Assembly: GCA_910589635.1 (NCBI GenBank)
Contig: CAJUTD010000005.1
Coordinates: forward strand, 5,887 to 59,827
Length of the DNA stretch: 53,941 nucleotides
Origin: an uncultured Lachnospiraceae bacterium
Lineage (GTDB): Bacteria; Bacillota; Clostridia; Lachnospirales; Lachnospiraceae
Direction of reading: 5' to 3'
Part shown: one piece after another, positions 16,324 through 26,375 of the stretch
How positions within the stretch are numbered: the stretch's first letter is position 1
Layout: each line of letters begins with the position of its first letter
Program-made: the position numbers and the translations under genes
Notes under the pieces: model-generated
What the model was told of the DNA's origin: nothing
Seen by the model: only the letters and a program-made list of their open reading frames with translations
The model's database searches: none

Positions 16324-17081
16324 AGCTTCCACCCCCACTTCCTGAAATATTGGAACATGGATGATATGTGAATCCTCAATAACCGCATATCCTTGTGCGA
16401 GCCGCGCTCCCATTTATGGATGACTGCGGTGCCCGGGCAGTACCACAGGCTGCTCACCTTATTCACCCGCTTACAGAGATCCGCATCTTCCATATACATA
16501 AAATAACGTTCGTCAAATCCTCCCAGCTCCCGAAACAGCTCTGTGCGGATGACGAGAAAACTGCCTTGGGCAAAGGGAACCGGAAACGGCTTCCCATAAT
16601 CCATATCCTGCATCGTATGGTAATACTGTCTCTTGTGAAAATGGGAGGAAAAAAACATACGGACCGCCATATCGAAAACGGTTAACTCCCTACGGTATAC
16701 TGCCTGCAAATTCCCTTGTTCATCCAGAAGCCTCGGCACTGCCATGCCTGCTTGGGATTGTTCCAGAAAAGACAGTAAAACAGAAAAGCTGTCTTCTGTC
16801 AGAAGAATATCGGGGTTGACAATGGCGTGGTACTGAGAATCCAGCTCAGGCAGCACATAATTGTGCCCGCCGCCAAACCCTAAATTCTCTCCCGGCCTTC
16901 GATAAACCACGTCCTCATATTCCTCTGCCAGCGAAGACAGCTGATTTGCCTCTGTGCTATTATCTACAATATAAATCTTTTTGGAAAGTTTGCCGTTCGT
17001 CTGTTCCATAATCGAACGCACGGCATCTTTCACATCCGTCTCATTATTATAAGCAACAATCGTAATTGAAATATCTGTCAT
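16317..17081 (-). CDS. Family 2 glycosyltransferase, rhamnosyltransferase-like
   Basis: About 254 residues. The ATG at 17081 overlaps the upstream stop as ATGA, which settles the start over a longer frame to 17153. GT2 signatures are ISITIVAYNNETDV, the donor-site AIVNPDILLT, and FMYMEDADLCKRV near the C-terminus. These resemble the RfbF/WbbL-type rhamnosyltransferases, which add deoxyhexoses to lipid-linked glycans. It likely adds the second sugar to the polyprenyl-linked precursor made by the upstream enzyme. Substrate assignment is inference. Confidence 0.87.
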   Translation of the reverse strand: MTDISITIVAYNNETDVKDAVRSIMEQTNGKLSKKIYIVDNSTEANQLSSLAEEYEDVVYRRPGENLGFGGGHNYVLPELDSQYHAIVNPDILLTEDSFSVLLSFLEQSQAGMAVPRLLDEQGNLQAVYRRELTVFDMAVRMFFSSHFHKRQYYHTMQDMDYGKPFPVPFAQGSFLVIRTELFRELGGFDERYFMYMEDADLCKRVNKVSSLWYCPGTAVIHKWERGSHKDMRLLRIHISSMFQYFRKWGWKLW

Positions 17082-18493
17082 AATGAACCTTTTCCTGTCA
17101 GCACCACGCCCACCGTCCGCAAAAGTATTCTCAAGTCCATCCCCAGGGTCCAATTTGAGATATACTGAGTGTCAAGCGCAACGATTTCCTCGAAATCTTT
17201 GATGTCGCTCCTGCCGCTGACCTGCCACATACCGGTCAGCCCCGGGCGTATGCCCAGTCTAGCCTTATGATGGAGCTCATACTGTTCAAATTCATCCTCC
17301 GTAGGCGGCCTCGTACCCACCAGGCTCATATCGCCTTTGAGTACATTCCAGAATTGCGGCAGCTCATCAATTGAGTATTTGCGCATAAATTTGCCCACGC
17401 CGAAAATCCTGGGATCCTCCTCCATCTTAAACATCAGGCCTTCCATCTCATTTTGATCCATGAGGTCTTTCTTCATATGCTCTGCGCCCACAACCATCGT
17501 GCGGAATTTATAAAATTTAAAGCGTCTGCCATTTTTGCCAATCCTGGTCTGCTCATAAAATACCGGCCCCGGCGATTGTTTCTTAATCATCGGCGCAAAT
17601 ACCACAAAAGCAATTCCCGTCATGAAAAGCCCGGCCAGGCTGCCCAGGATATCCAGGCACCGCTTCAAGAAGAGCTGACGGTTCGTGGCAATTTTCATGC
17701 TAGTCGTCAACACCAAATATTTGCCGCAGTGTTCCACAAGCTTATTCGGCATTAACTGTGATTCCCGTACAAGATTAAAATGTACTGTCAGGCCCAGTTC
17801 TATGAGCTCGTTTGCCAATGCCTCGCTGCTCTCTCTGGTATTGCCGTTGATAAACACTTCATCCACCACATTGAGGCGCACATATTCTAAGAAGCTGTCC
17901 GCTGTAGCCACAACAGGCACTCCGCAAATTTCCTGGCCTGTCCGGTCCACATCGACAACTACCACGCCGACCACTTCAAACTCCTTATAGCGGTTATGCT
18001 GGAAATCGGAGACACACTGCTCGGCATAGCGTTCTTCCGTCACCACAACCATCTTAGAGTATCGCTCTTTGCGAATCATGCGCTGGCGGATGTAAATCTT
18101 CCACAGACAGCGCGAAAAATACTCTACAACAATCGACAGCGCCCAGAATACCAGGATTACCTGCCTCGAATAAATTTCCGACTGCTTCGTTCCCCAGACA
18201 TAGACAGTGACGACCGCAAACACCGTGCTGCAATGAATAATTACAGCTTTCAGCTCTTGAAGTCTATTCCGGCGCAGAATGCCGGTGTAGGCCTCCGTGA
18301 GAAATACAATACATCCATCCATCAGAAGCAGAACGATTGCCAGCCGGTTGTAATATTCACTCATTCCCGGGTCATTATGAAGATTTCCCAACCTGATTAC
18401 ACAGGAAAGGTAAAACGTAACTTCCAGGCAAAGCAAATCCAGAATTAAGAAATCCAGATGTTTTACCCAGCTCTTTTTCTGTTTTTTATACAT
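17078..18493 (-). CDS. Polyprenyl glycosylphosphotransferase (initiating sugar transferase)
   Basis: This 471-residue membrane enzyme starts repeat-unit synthesis by moving a sugar-1-phosphate onto undecaprenyl phosphate. It has four or five N-terminal TM helices (about 10-130) and a CoA-binding-like NAD(P)-fold middle region (about 145-260). The C-terminal catalytic Bac_transf domain (about 275-471) begins with KRCLDILGS and a hairpin membrane segment. Conserved residues are visible in GPVFYEQTRIGKNG, FKFYKFRTM, RKYSIDELPQFWNVLKGDM, VGTRPP and RPGLTGMWQVSGR. A GAGG site precedes the start. It forms an overlapping operon with the two GT2 genes. No Wzx, Wzy or chain-length gene is adjacent. 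Confidence 0.93.
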   Translation of the reverse strand: MYKKQKKSWVKHLDFLILDLLCLEVTFYLSCVIRLGNLHNDPGMSEYYNRLAIVLLLMDGCIVFLTEAYTGILRRNRLQELKAVIIHCSTVFAVVTVYVWGTKQSEIYSRQVILVFWALSIVVEYFSRCLWKIYIRQRMIRKERYSKMVVVTEERYAEQCVSDFQHNRYKEFEVVGVVVVDVDRTGQEICGVPVVATADSFLEYVRLNVVDEVFINGNTRESSEALANELIELGLTVHFNLVRESQLMPNKLVEHCGKYLVLTTSMKIATNRQLFLKRCLDILGSLAGLFMTGIAFVVFAPMIKKQSPGPVFYEQTRIGKNGRRFKFYKFRTMVVGAEHMKKDLMDQNEMEGLMFKMEEDPRIFGVGKFMRKYSIDELPQFWNVLKGDMSLVGTRPPTEDEFEQYELHHKARLGIRPGLTGMWQVSGRSDIKDFEEIVALDTQYISNWTLGMDLRILLRTVGVVLTGKGSL

Positions 18494-18531
18494 AATCTGT
18501 TCCTCAGAAAGTATTCATAAATAGCAGAGTT

Positions 18532-18732
18532 TTATACAGAAGTGTGATTCCGTATGTACAGCCAACTCTCAGAATAGTCTCTTCTCTGCTGCTCGTCCAT
18601 CTCGGTATATTTGGCAAAACTAAGCTTAGAGGGCAGCATCTGCGTCCCCCCGCATTTATGGCAAAATATTTCTTTTCTCCGCGATACCGTTGTAATACTC
18701 CCACATTTTGGGCATATAAAAACTTTCATCAT
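18532..18732 (-). CDS. Small zinc-ribbon protein
   Basis: This 66-residue protein has two CxxC knuckles (CPKCG at about 8-12 and CHKCG at about 24-28) in an SRRKEIFCHKCG context, followed by a helical C-terminus. It is predicted to bind one zinc. The start has AGGAAGAG upstream and a promoter at 18773-18801. It lies 38 bp before the polyprenyl glycosylphosphotransferase and is probably the first gene of that operon. The Cys pattern and regulatory signals make it a real gene; its function is unknown. Confidence 0.75.
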   Translation of the reverse strand: MMKVFICPKCGSITTVSRRKEIFCHKCGGTQMLPSKLSFAKYTEMDEQQRRDYSESWLYIRNHTSV

Positions 18733-18772
18733 ATGTCTCTTCCTACATCCAAATTAATTATTTAACCTAAAC

Positions 18773-18801
18773 ATTGTATCATTGAATCGAAAAAAGGGCA
18801 A
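18773..18801 (-). promoter_or_regulatory. Promoter of the zinc-ribbon/glycan operon
   Basis: On the minus strand TTGCCC (18801-18796), a 17-bp spacer and TACAAT (18778-18773) preceded by TGA make an extended -10 promoter, about 40 bp before the zinc-ribbon start. Confidence 0.7.
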
Positions 18802-18861
18802 GTATGGGAAATATGTTTTCCAAGTGCCGCATTTAAGGCTTTAACTTATAATTGCATTTCT

Positions 18862-20727
18862 TTAATGAGAAATTAGAATTATAATATGGGTACGAAAAAA
18901 CTCTATTTCCTCACCAAACCTGCGCACTTTCTCTTTCGTGTCCTCCTTGCCCCGGGACTTGGATTCGTAATGGTAGGCCTCCACATAGGGGTCATAGACA
19001 ACCAAATATCCCTCACGCCGAACGCGCAGACAGAAATCCACATCATTAAACGCCACAAGGAGCTGCTCTTCCAGACCATGGACTTTCTCAAAGGCTTCCC
19101 TTGAGACCATCAGGCACGCTGCTGTGACAGCGCTGTAATTCAACTGGATTGCCGCCTTGTGGTAATACCCTTCCTGCCCGCGGCGCAGCCCGGGAAACAT
19201 ATTGGCTGCAATCCCATCAATCCCCACGACAATGCCGGCGTGCTGGTAAGTATTGTCCGGGTAATACAGCCTTGCACCGACAATGCCAACTTCCGGCCGC
19301 TGACAGTTGCCCAGCATTTCCTCCAGCCAGCCCTCGGTAATGAGCTCTATATCATTGTTGAGAAGCACATAATATTCTCCCCTGGCATGTTGCGCGCCAA
19401 AATTGTTGATAGCAGAATAGTTAAATATACCTTCCCAAACGGTTACCGTCACATGCTGGCCGCCGGATAGTTTGCCCTCGCAGTAAATGCCGGACGGCGT
19501 CTTGACGTGGTATGCTTCTCTTCCTGCTGCCTCCTGGGTATCTGTAGCTGCACCTCCCGTCTTGCTGCCCATACCCTCCTGCCGGCATATTCCGCAGAGC
19601 TCGCGGTAATACTGAAACGTCTCCTCCTGCTGGCTGTTATTTTCTATGATTATGATTTCATAATTCTGCCAGGTTGATTTCTGTAATGACGCAATACAGC
19701 GCGCAAGCGTTTCAACCTGATCCTTGTTGGGTATCAGAATGGAGACAAGCGGAGCGCCAACAACCGGATATTTCACTCGGTAGAAGCCGAAATGCGGAAG
19801 CTGGCTGACTTCCCCGGGCTGATTCACCCTCTCTAAGTGTTCCTGCAATGCCCGCTGTCCCGCATCATACGCATACATCTTACTCAAAGGATTGTCCGCC
19901 GTGGAATTGCTGTGCACACGCCAATGGTAAAGGATACGCGGCACATGTCCAACCTTGGCGGTGAGCTCTGTACAGCGCAGGATAAAATCATAGTCCTGTG
20001 CGCCATCAAACTCCTCGCGCATCCCGCCGGCCTGTTCCACGATCTCTCGCTTCACGCAGAGAAAATGCGTGATGTAATTGTTAGAACGCAAAAGATCGGG
20101 GCTGAAATCCGGTTTCAAATGGGGTTTTTTGTGCACTAGCCCCTGTTTTGTCTCCTCAACTTGATCTTCATCTGAATAGATCATTCCTGTTTCCGGTTCC
20201 CGGTTCATCAGAAGTACTATCTCATATAGCGCTTCGGGCGCCAGCAGATCGTCGTGATCCAACAATGCTATCCACGCCCCCTCAGCCAGTGCAATGCCCT
20301 CATTCGTGTTGCCCGCAATGCCCTTGTTTTCTTGCAGACGGCGGTAGTGAATCCTCGGCTCTTGATATGTCCGGCAATAGGCTTGCACCACCTGTTCCAC
20401 ATCGCCTGCCGGCGTAGCGTCGGCAAGACAGAGCTGCCAGTTTCCATAAGATTGGGCGCGAACAGAATCCATCATCTCTGTCAGGTATTTTTCCGGCGTC
20501 TGGTAGCAGGGAACAACGATACTAATCAATGGCCGATAAGAAAACTGCCTCTCCCTTGCGGACTGTTTGGCAAGCGTTTCACTCCCTGCCCTGTATTTTT
20601 CAAACCAGGGGCCATAAGGCACATCTTCAGGCTCCAGCTTATCGCGAAGGCGGTTGACAAATGCATGAAGTCCATAATGTCTCAGATAACGGATTCCTTT
20701 TTTCAGTCGATACGGCGTAATCTTCAT
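18862..20727 (-). CDS. Tandem two-domain family 2 glycosyltransferase
   Basis: The protein has 621 residues and two GT-A domains in one chain. Domain 1 (about 65-290) has SIVVPCYQTPEKYL, ALLDHDDLLAPEAL and YHWRVHSNST. Domain 2 (about 320-610) has VSILIPNKDQ, LLNNDIELITEGW and AFNDVDFCLRVRREG. Such fusions in Firmicutes build repeating surface polysaccharides. It lies 12 bp after the glucosaminidase gene, so it may share that transcript, linking wall turnover with glycan synthesis. There is no TM segment. A loop of about 50 residues between the second-domain strands (GGAATDTQEAAGREAYHVKT) is unusual. Confidence 0.9.
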   Translation of the reverse strand: MKITPYRLKKGIRYLRHYGLHAFVNRLRDKLEPEDVPYGPWFEKYRAGSETLAKQSARERQFSYRPLISIVVPCYQTPEKYLTEMMDSVRAQSYGNWQLCLADATPAGDVEQVVQAYCRTYQEPRIHYRRLQENKGIAGNTNEGIALAEGAWIALLDHDDLLAPEALYEIVLLMNREPETGMIYSDEDQVEETKQGLVHKKPHLKPDFSPDLLRSNNYITHFLCVKREIVEQAGGMREEFDGAQDYDFILRCTELTAKVGHVPRILYHWRVHSNSTADNPLSKMYAYDAGQRALQEHLERVNQPGEVSQLPHFGFYRVKYPVVGAPLVSILIPNKDQVETLARCIASLQKSTWQNYEIIIIENNSQQEETFQYYRELCGICRQEGMGSKTGGAATDTQEAAGREAYHVKTPSGIYCEGKLSGGQHVTVTVWEGIFNYSAINNFGAQHARGEYYVLLNNDIELITEGWLEEMLGNCQRPEVGIVGARLYYPDNTYQHAGIVVGIDGIAANMFPGLRRGQEGYYHKAAIQLNYSAVTAACLMVSREAFEKVHGLEEQLLVAFNDVDFCLRVRREGYLVVYDPYVEAYHYESKSRGKEDTKEKVRRFGEEIEFFRTHIIILISH

Positions 20728-20739
20728 ATTCTTCTTCCT

Positions 20740-23574
20740 TTATACAGTCTTAACGCACCACTCGCCGGAATAGGCAGAGTAACGCGCCTTTCCGTTTACT
20801 TTTTTATAAGCGCGCAATTTATAATAATACGTTGTCTTCGATTTCAATCCACTATCTGTCACGCTGGTGGCTGCTGCGCCCGAAGTGCTGCGCACCTCTT
20901 TGTATTTGCCATTCTTACCTGTTTTACGGTACAATTTGTAGCCTCCTGCTCCCACAACCTTCTGCCATTTTAGCTTTACGCTTTTAGATTTAACGCTGGA
21001 AACCTCAACCAACTGTGCCTCCGTCAGTTTGGGCTGACCGGCGATAGCGGCAGACCATGAAGAATATTTTGTCTTTGTCTTGCTTTTACGGTACGTTCTG
21101 ACTTTATAATAGTAGGTTTGTCCAAGAGTTACCTTTTTATCCGTAAATGTCACGGTAGAATTACCCGTGACATTTTTCAAAACTTCATATTTGCCGTTAA
21201 TATCTGCGGCACGGCTGATCTGATAGCCGGCAGCTTTCGCATCCTTTGTCCATTTGAGTGTAATTCCGGCAGCAGACGAAGAGACCTGCGCAATTGCAGG
21301 CGATTTCGTCTTCACCTGTACCATCAACACCCGTGAATACGCGGATGACCCTTTTCCTGCGGAACCGCTGGCATACGATTTCATTTTATAATAATAAGTT
21401 TTTCCCTTTTCAACGCTGTTGTCCGTCCATCTGGAAGACGTATTCTTTGTGATGGTCTTTACCTTCTTATAACCGCCTTTCTTTGTCGTAGAACGGTAGA
21501 TATAATAGCCGGTTGCCTGCGTATCTTTCTGCCAGGTAAGTTTAATCTTAGCGCTGTCCGTCACAGACGCGCTTTTCAGCCTGGGGGCAGATATTTTTAA
21601 ATCTGCTTTCATAACGCTGGTGTAAGGAGAATAATACTTTTTGCCGTTCACCGTCTGATAACAGCGGATGCGGTAAGTATATGTGTGCCCTGGCACTACA
21701 TTCGTATCTTTATAACTCACCGTGTTATTGCTGCCCACATTCTTGATACAAGTATACTTGCCGGAATCAGTTTTTCGGTATACACGGTAACCTGTGACAT
21801 TTGCTTTCTTCCAAGAAAGCTGTACCGTCGTATAATTGCTGACTGCAAACTTATTCCAATTCGTAGACGGCACTGCAAAATCCACCGTCTTTACGGCAGA
21901 ATAAGCGGAACGCTGATAGCCGGAGCTCAACTTGAGGTAAGCGCGCACCTTATATTCGTACGAAACTCCCGGAACCACCGTTTTATCGTGGTAAGAGGTC
22001 TTCGTCAAACCGTTCAATTTCTTAATCCTAACATATTTACCATCTTTCCCTTCCTTGCGGTACAGTGCATAGCCCGCCGCACCTCCGATTTCATTCCAGG
22101 AAAGTTTAACAGTGCCGCTCTCCGTCTTCTCGGCAGTCAGAGAAGGCTTGCCCAGCTTCTCGCCCGGATAAGGACAAGCCTTCGACGGCATGTTCAAGTA
22201 AACAGGCACCTTAAAGACAAAGCTATTGTTGATGACGCCCATGGAAGTGTAACTGTTCCTCACACTCTTGCTCTCATTATTTGCCGCCAAAAGATTCTGC
22301 ATATATTGGTGCCAGTAGAGGCCGTTGTAAGAAGCGTCCACGTCAAATTTCTGCAAATAAAATGTGTCCTGCCCTTTGGAAATATAATTCTCCGCCGTCT
22401 TGGAAGCGCCGCCGTACAGCGCCGCATATCTCGTTGTCCATTTGGCTTTCTTCGCCTCTTGCAGACCACTGATAATTACCTGTTCACCAATACCTGTCGC
22501 CTGAATATTAAAATAATTATAATATCCTTTGTAGCCGGGATAAGTACCGGAAATCAACGCCGAGGTCCCATTCACCCCTTGCTCCTGCCGCACACGGCTG
22601 GCAAGGAAATAGGGGCTGACTTTGAGTTCTTTACCAATCTTCATAAAGGCCCGTGCATAAGTAATGTTGCCGCCGGAGCCGTCCTCTAATTTCTTATTGC
22701 TCATGAATGTGCCGCTCAAAATCTTCTCCACGCCCGCCTCAGTATGATAGGACGCGTTATACGTCAACTGCTCAAACTGGAAGACGGATTCCTCATTGAG
22801 CGAATTGCGCGGGTCAATATAGTATTTTACCACAGATTCCGAAGCCTGCACCCAGGTCGTGCCGTTTTTAATAACCCACGCCCCGGTAGACATATTGTAA
22901 TCTTTTTCCGCCGTAGATTTCCAGGTCGCCGGCGTATTGATATCCACCAAATTGACGGCGTCCTTCATCTCGTTTTCAATGACATCCGACCACTTGAGCC
23001 CCGTATTCATCGGCACAAATGTCCAATTCGGATGGGCGGCAATCAGTTTCTTGATATAAGAACGGTAACTGGACGGAAATGCAGACAAATCTGTATTGCC
23101 CATTGCGACAGCATTTGTCCCTGCCGCACTCCTTGACTTGTTGCTGCCAACATATTGCTGCTTCCATTCTTGCAGCCTTTCGTCCTGTGTCACCACAACA
23201 TTTTCCTGGATAAATCCTCTATATTCACGGTCACTCACACCGAATGCCACTTGATACCAGAGACCTTCTGTCCCCACCGCTGCTGCCAAAAACCTTACCT
23301 GATAACCACTGGAAAGTTTCTGCACAACAGGCGCAGTTACAGACGGCTGCTGATAAACGGCAATCTCTGATCCCACAAGCGTGCCGTACATCTCATATTC
23401 TTGCAACATCGCCAGAAAAGCCTGCTCCATCTCCGATAGCTCCTGCTGACGGGCATCGTCCGCCGTCACTGCCTCCTGCGCGGCAAAAACCGCAAATCTA
23501 TTCCCGCCAAAATCCGCTGCGAGAATGACTGCCGCAAGTAGCCATGCTGCAATCCTCACTTTATTTCTCTTCAT
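20740..23574 (-). CDS. Secreted beta-N-acetylglucosaminidase (GH73-like) with five Fn3-type domains
   Basis: The protein has 944 residues. It has a signal peptide (about 1-31, ending near VFAAQ), an SH3-like domain (about 65-130), and a glucosaminidase catalytic domain (about 165-450). The catalytic domain contains AAHPNWTFVPMNTGLKW and SPYFLASRVRQEQGVNG, where the Glu in RQEQG is the likely catalytic acid. Five fibronectin-III-like domains of about 95 residues follow (about 475-944), each with a YR(K)T..GKYK core and a YYYK(V/L)R strand. The enzyme would cut GlcNAc-MurNAc bonds in peptidoglycan, and the Fn3 array probably spaces it from the wall. It follows the amidase by 28 bp. Confidence 0.88.
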   Translation of the reverse strand: MKRNKVRIAAWLLAAVILAADFGGNRFAVFAAQEAVTADDARQQELSEMEQAFLAMLQEYEMYGTLVGSEIAVYQQPSVTAPVVQKLSSGYQVRFLAAAVGTEGLWYQVAFGVSDREYRGFIQENVVVTQDERLQEWKQQYVGSNKSRSAAGTNAVAMGNTDLSAFPSSYRSYIKKLIAAHPNWTFVPMNTGLKWSDVIENEMKDAVNLVDINTPATWKSTAEKDYNMSTGAWVIKNGTTWVQASESVVKYYIDPRNSLNEESVFQFEQLTYNASYHTEAGVEKILSGTFMSNKKLEDGSGGNITYARAFMKIGKELKVSPYFLASRVRQEQGVNGTSALISGTYPGYKGYYNYFNIQATGIGEQVIISGLQEAKKAKWTTRYAALYGGASKTAENYISKGQDTFYLQKFDVDASYNGLYWHQYMQNLLAANNESKSVRNSYTSMGVINNSFVFKVPVYLNMPSKACPYPGEKLGKPSLTAEKTESGTVKLSWNEIGGAAGYALYRKEGKDGKYVRIKKLNGLTKTSYHDKTVVPGVSYEYKVRAYLKLSSGYQRSAYSAVKTVDFAVPSTNWNKFAVSNYTTVQLSWKKANVTGYRVYRKTDSGKYTCIKNVGSNNTVSYKDTNVVPGHTYTYRIRCYQTVNGKKYYSPYTSVMKADLKISAPRLKSASVTDSAKIKLTWQKDTQATGYYIYRSTTKKGGYKKVKTITKNTSSRWTDNSVEKGKTYYYKMKSYASGSAGKGSSAYSRVLMVQVKTKSPAIAQVSSSAAGITLKWTKDAKAAGYQISRAADINGKYEVLKNVTGNSTVTFTDKKVTLGQTYYYKVRTYRKSKTKTKYSSWSAAIAGQPKLTEAQLVEVSSVKSKSVKLKWQKVVGAGGYKLYRKTGKNGKYKEVRSTSGAAATSVTDSGLKSKTTYYYKLRAYKKVNGKARYSAYSGEWCVKTV

Positions 23575-23602
23575 ATCCCTTTTTCCTCCATCTATCTACC
23601 TT

Positions 23603-26332
23603 TTACTTCCCCCCGCTTTCTGCTACTTTTCCATAGCTGCCATAACCCGGATATTTCCCTGTGCGTACTGCACGGATTCTGTAATAATACTTCTCTCCCT
23701 TGGCCGCGTTCTGATCTGTAAAGCTCGTGGCATCCGCTCCCTGAACTTTGGCAATCTCCGTAAATCCGCCGCTATCTTTGGTGCTGCGCATAATTTCATA
23801 ACAGTTGGCGCCTGCCACTTTCTCCCAAGCCAGCACATTCCCTTTGTTCGTTGACTGTATGGAGACAATGTCGACCTTGCGCAGATTGACCGCCGATTTG
23901 GACTTGGAATTTCCGCTGTAACCTTTGACCTTCTTCTTGTTGACGATCACTTCCACCACATAATGGTAGCGTTTTCCGCTGACAATATTCTTGTCCTGAT
24001 ACTGTGTAATATTGCGGTCGCGAATCTCCGCAATCTTCTCAAAAACTCCGTTCTTTTTTGTACTGCGCTTGATACTATAAGCATAAGCGTCATCATGTTT
24101 TTTCCATTTCAATTCCATACCCGCGCTGCTAATGGATTTTACATAAACGAGAGACGTACCGGTAATGGTGCTGCCTGCCACTGCGCTGCAATAGCCGCTG
24201 TAGCCATTTTTGCCGTCCACACGGTTTAACACCTGCACTTTATAATAATATTTCTTTTTTGCTTTCAATCCCTTATCCACATAGGATGTCTTGCTGCCTT
24301 TGACATTGGCTATCGTCTTATATTTTCCCTTTTTGGAGGTGCTTCTCTGTATACGGTACACATACGCATTGTCTACTTTCTTCCAGCGGATACGCAGCGA
24401 CGTGCTGTCCGCGGAACTGACATTGCGGATAGATGTCTTCATCACAGCCCAACCCGAAGAAATATCGGAGCAGCCGCCACAGCCATTTTTATCCCCGCCG
24501 CGGGCGCGTACTTTATAAAAGTATTCCTTCTGTGTCTTTATATCCTTGTCTACAAAAGACGTATCTTTCGTGGTGCCAATTTTCTGATACTTTCCATCGC
24601 GCTTATCGCACCGCCAAATTTCAAACAGTGATGCCCCATTCACCGGTCGCCAGGTAAGTTTGAGTTTGCCGACGGCTTTAGAAACAACACTGGTGATTTC
24701 CGGCTTTGCCAGGGCGGCAGCCGAATACACTTTAGAATAAGAAGATTTCGTGCCGTCCGAAAATACAGAGCGAACCTTATAGTAGTAAGTTGTCCCTGTG
24801 TTTGCTGTCTTATCATCATACCTGCACTGAGCAACCTCAGCAAGTTTTGTATATTTTCCCTTCTCTGAAGTGCTTCTATATACCTCATAGGAGACGGCAT
24901 TTGTAGCCCCTTCCCAGTTAACACGCAATGTTTTGCTGTTTCTGGACTGAATCCAGTCAATCACGGGGACTGTCCCCTTGACAGACAGACCGTAAAAACC
25001 GGCAATTCCCTGTGCATCCGCAATACCAAGTTTTTTCAGCTTGGCGTTTGAGTTGAGAAATTGGCTGACATCAGAGGCATTACTTAAAAATGCATGTTCT
25101 ATGAGTACTGCCGGAATTCCAGCCTCTTTACTCCTTCGTATTACTCCCAGATAATCAGCCAGGGAGCCGTCGGGATAGAGTGTATTGGTTTCTGAATTTC
25201 TGATCAAAATCCCGCCTGCCCAGGTAGAAAGCCCCAGCGCACTCAGCTTTTTATAGATACTGGTAGCAAGTCCCTTACCCTCCTGTCCAATCTGAGGACG
25301 GTAATTGTTATTCGGGTAATAAACCCCCACACCCTTAGGCGCCGTACTCGCATTGGAATTCAGATGAAAGCTCACATACACGTCTGCCTTTTTGGACACA
25401 GCAAATTCCACTCTCCTCGCATTACAAGTTCCGGAATCCACCGTATAACCGCCATTTGGACAAGTATTACTGCTTCTTGTCATAAAGACGCTGACGCCAG
25501 AATACTTTTGCAGCTCCGTTTTACAATACTGCGCGATCTTAAGCACCAGTTCCTCTTCCTTGCAGCCATTTCCGCGGGCCCCTGCATGACTGCTGTCATG
25601 CCCCGGGTCCAGCACAATCACCATCTTCTCTATTTCATTGACGGAAGCGCGTCCAGCCCGTGTCCTCGCTTTGGCAGACTGCGCCCCCTGTAAGACCTCG
25701 TCCATGGACTGTTCTGAGACAGTATTGCCATTCTCGTCCATCGTAACGACGTTTGCTTCCAATTCCTGCAAAATTTCCTCATCAACCACCATCTCGTCCG
25801 GTTCCGTATCACTCTCCTGGTTGACGCCAAAACTTACCTCCATACCCAAATCATCAAAGAAAACCTCATAAGCCCTGCCCTGCGCCTGATAACGGACGCC
25901 GGTAAGCTCATAAATGCCAGCCTGTGACTTGTCTGTAAAAGACATGGCAAATTTTACCATGTTATCTGCAAACTCTGCCGCCTCCACTACAAACTCATTG
26001 CCATCAGATATTCTGCGATATGTAAGCTCTGCCCGCTCCAAAATCGTACTCTCCTGTCCAAGGCTGACCGCAATATTCTGCACGCCAGGCGTCTGGACAG
26101 ACGCGCTGTCCATCATAAGAAAGTTCAATGTTCCTGCTTCTGCCTGCTTCTTGCTATCCTCTTCTTTTCCCTTCTCGCTTTCCTCTGCATAATCCTCAGC
26201 GGCAGTGCTGAATTCCTGCGCTTCCTTTGGCATATCTTCCGGTATATTCTGCGCCTGTACATTGATCCCTACAGATGTTACGGCCACGCATACCGTCAGG
26301 AAAGCTGCTAACCATTTTCTAAACGATCCCAC
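23603..26332 (-). CDS. Secreted N-acetylmuramoyl-L-alanine amidase (Amidase_3) with Fn3-type domains
   Basis: About 909 residues. The GTG at 26332 is preferred because GGAG lies 8 bp before it; the frame opens at a GTG 9 bp upstream. A signal peptide ending near VQAQ is followed by an uncharacterised N-terminal region (about 30-230) and the amidase domain (about 245-430). The zinc and catalytic residues are H in VLDPGHDSSHAG, E in KEEELVLKIA, H in VYVSFHLNSN and E in VLIEHAFLSN. About five Fn3-like domains follow. It is paired with the glucosaminidase, so glycan strands and peptide links are cut by one operon. Its own promoter is at 26376-26404. Confidence 0.91.
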   Translation of the reverse strand: MGSFRKWLAAFLTVCVAVTSVGINVQAQNIPEDMPKEAQEFSTAAEDYAEESEKGKEEDSKKQAEAGTLNFLMMDSASVQTPGVQNIAVSLGQESTILERAELTYRRISDGNEFVVEAAEFADNMVKFAMSFTDKSQAGIYELTGVRYQAQGRAYEVFFDDLGMEVSFGVNQESDTEPDEMVVDEEILQELEANVVTMDENGNTVSEQSMDEVLQGAQSAKARTRAGRASVNEIEKMVIVLDPGHDSSHAGARGNGCKEEELVLKIAQYCKTELQKYSGVSVFMTRSSNTCPNGGYTVDSGTCNARRVEFAVSKKADVYVSFHLNSNASTAPKGVGVYYPNNNYRPQIGQEGKGLATSIYKKLSALGLSTWAGGILIRNSETNTLYPDGSLADYLGVIRRSKEAGIPAVLIEHAFLSNASDVSQFLNSNAKLKKLGIADAQGIAGFYGLSVKGTVPVIDWIQSRNSKTLRVNWEGATNAVSYEVYRSTSEKGKYTKLAEVAQCRYDDKTANTGTTYYYKVRSVFSDGTKSSYSKVYSAAALAKPEITSVVSKAVGKLKLTWRPVNGASLFEIWRCDKRDGKYQKIGTTKDTSFVDKDIKTQKEYFYKVRARGGDKNGCGGCSDISSGWAVMKTSIRNVSSADSTSLRIRWKKVDNAYVYRIQRSTSKKGKYKTIANVKGSKTSYVDKGLKAKKKYYYKVQVLNRVDGKNGYSGYCSAVAGSTITGTSLVYVKSISSAGMELKWKKHDDAYAYSIKRSTKKNGVFEKIAEIRDRNITQYQDKNIVSGKRYHYVVEVIVNKKKVKGYSGNSKSKSAVNLRKVDIVSIQSTNKGNVLAWEKVAGANCYEIMRSTKDSGGFTEIAKVQGADATSFTDQNAAKGEKYYYRIRAVRTGKYPGYGSYGKVAESGGK

Positions 26333-26375
26333 TTTTCTCACTCCATTTCAACATTGGTTTTCATAATTCGCGTTA

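Noticed and set aside
20254..20973. 239-residue plus-strand frame
   Set aside because: It is antisense to two real genes and crosses their boundary; no domain or start signal.
21685..22689. 334-residue plus-strand frame
   Set aside because: It lies antisense to the glucosaminidase-Fn3 gene, has no ribosome-binding site, and reads as the complement of its codons.
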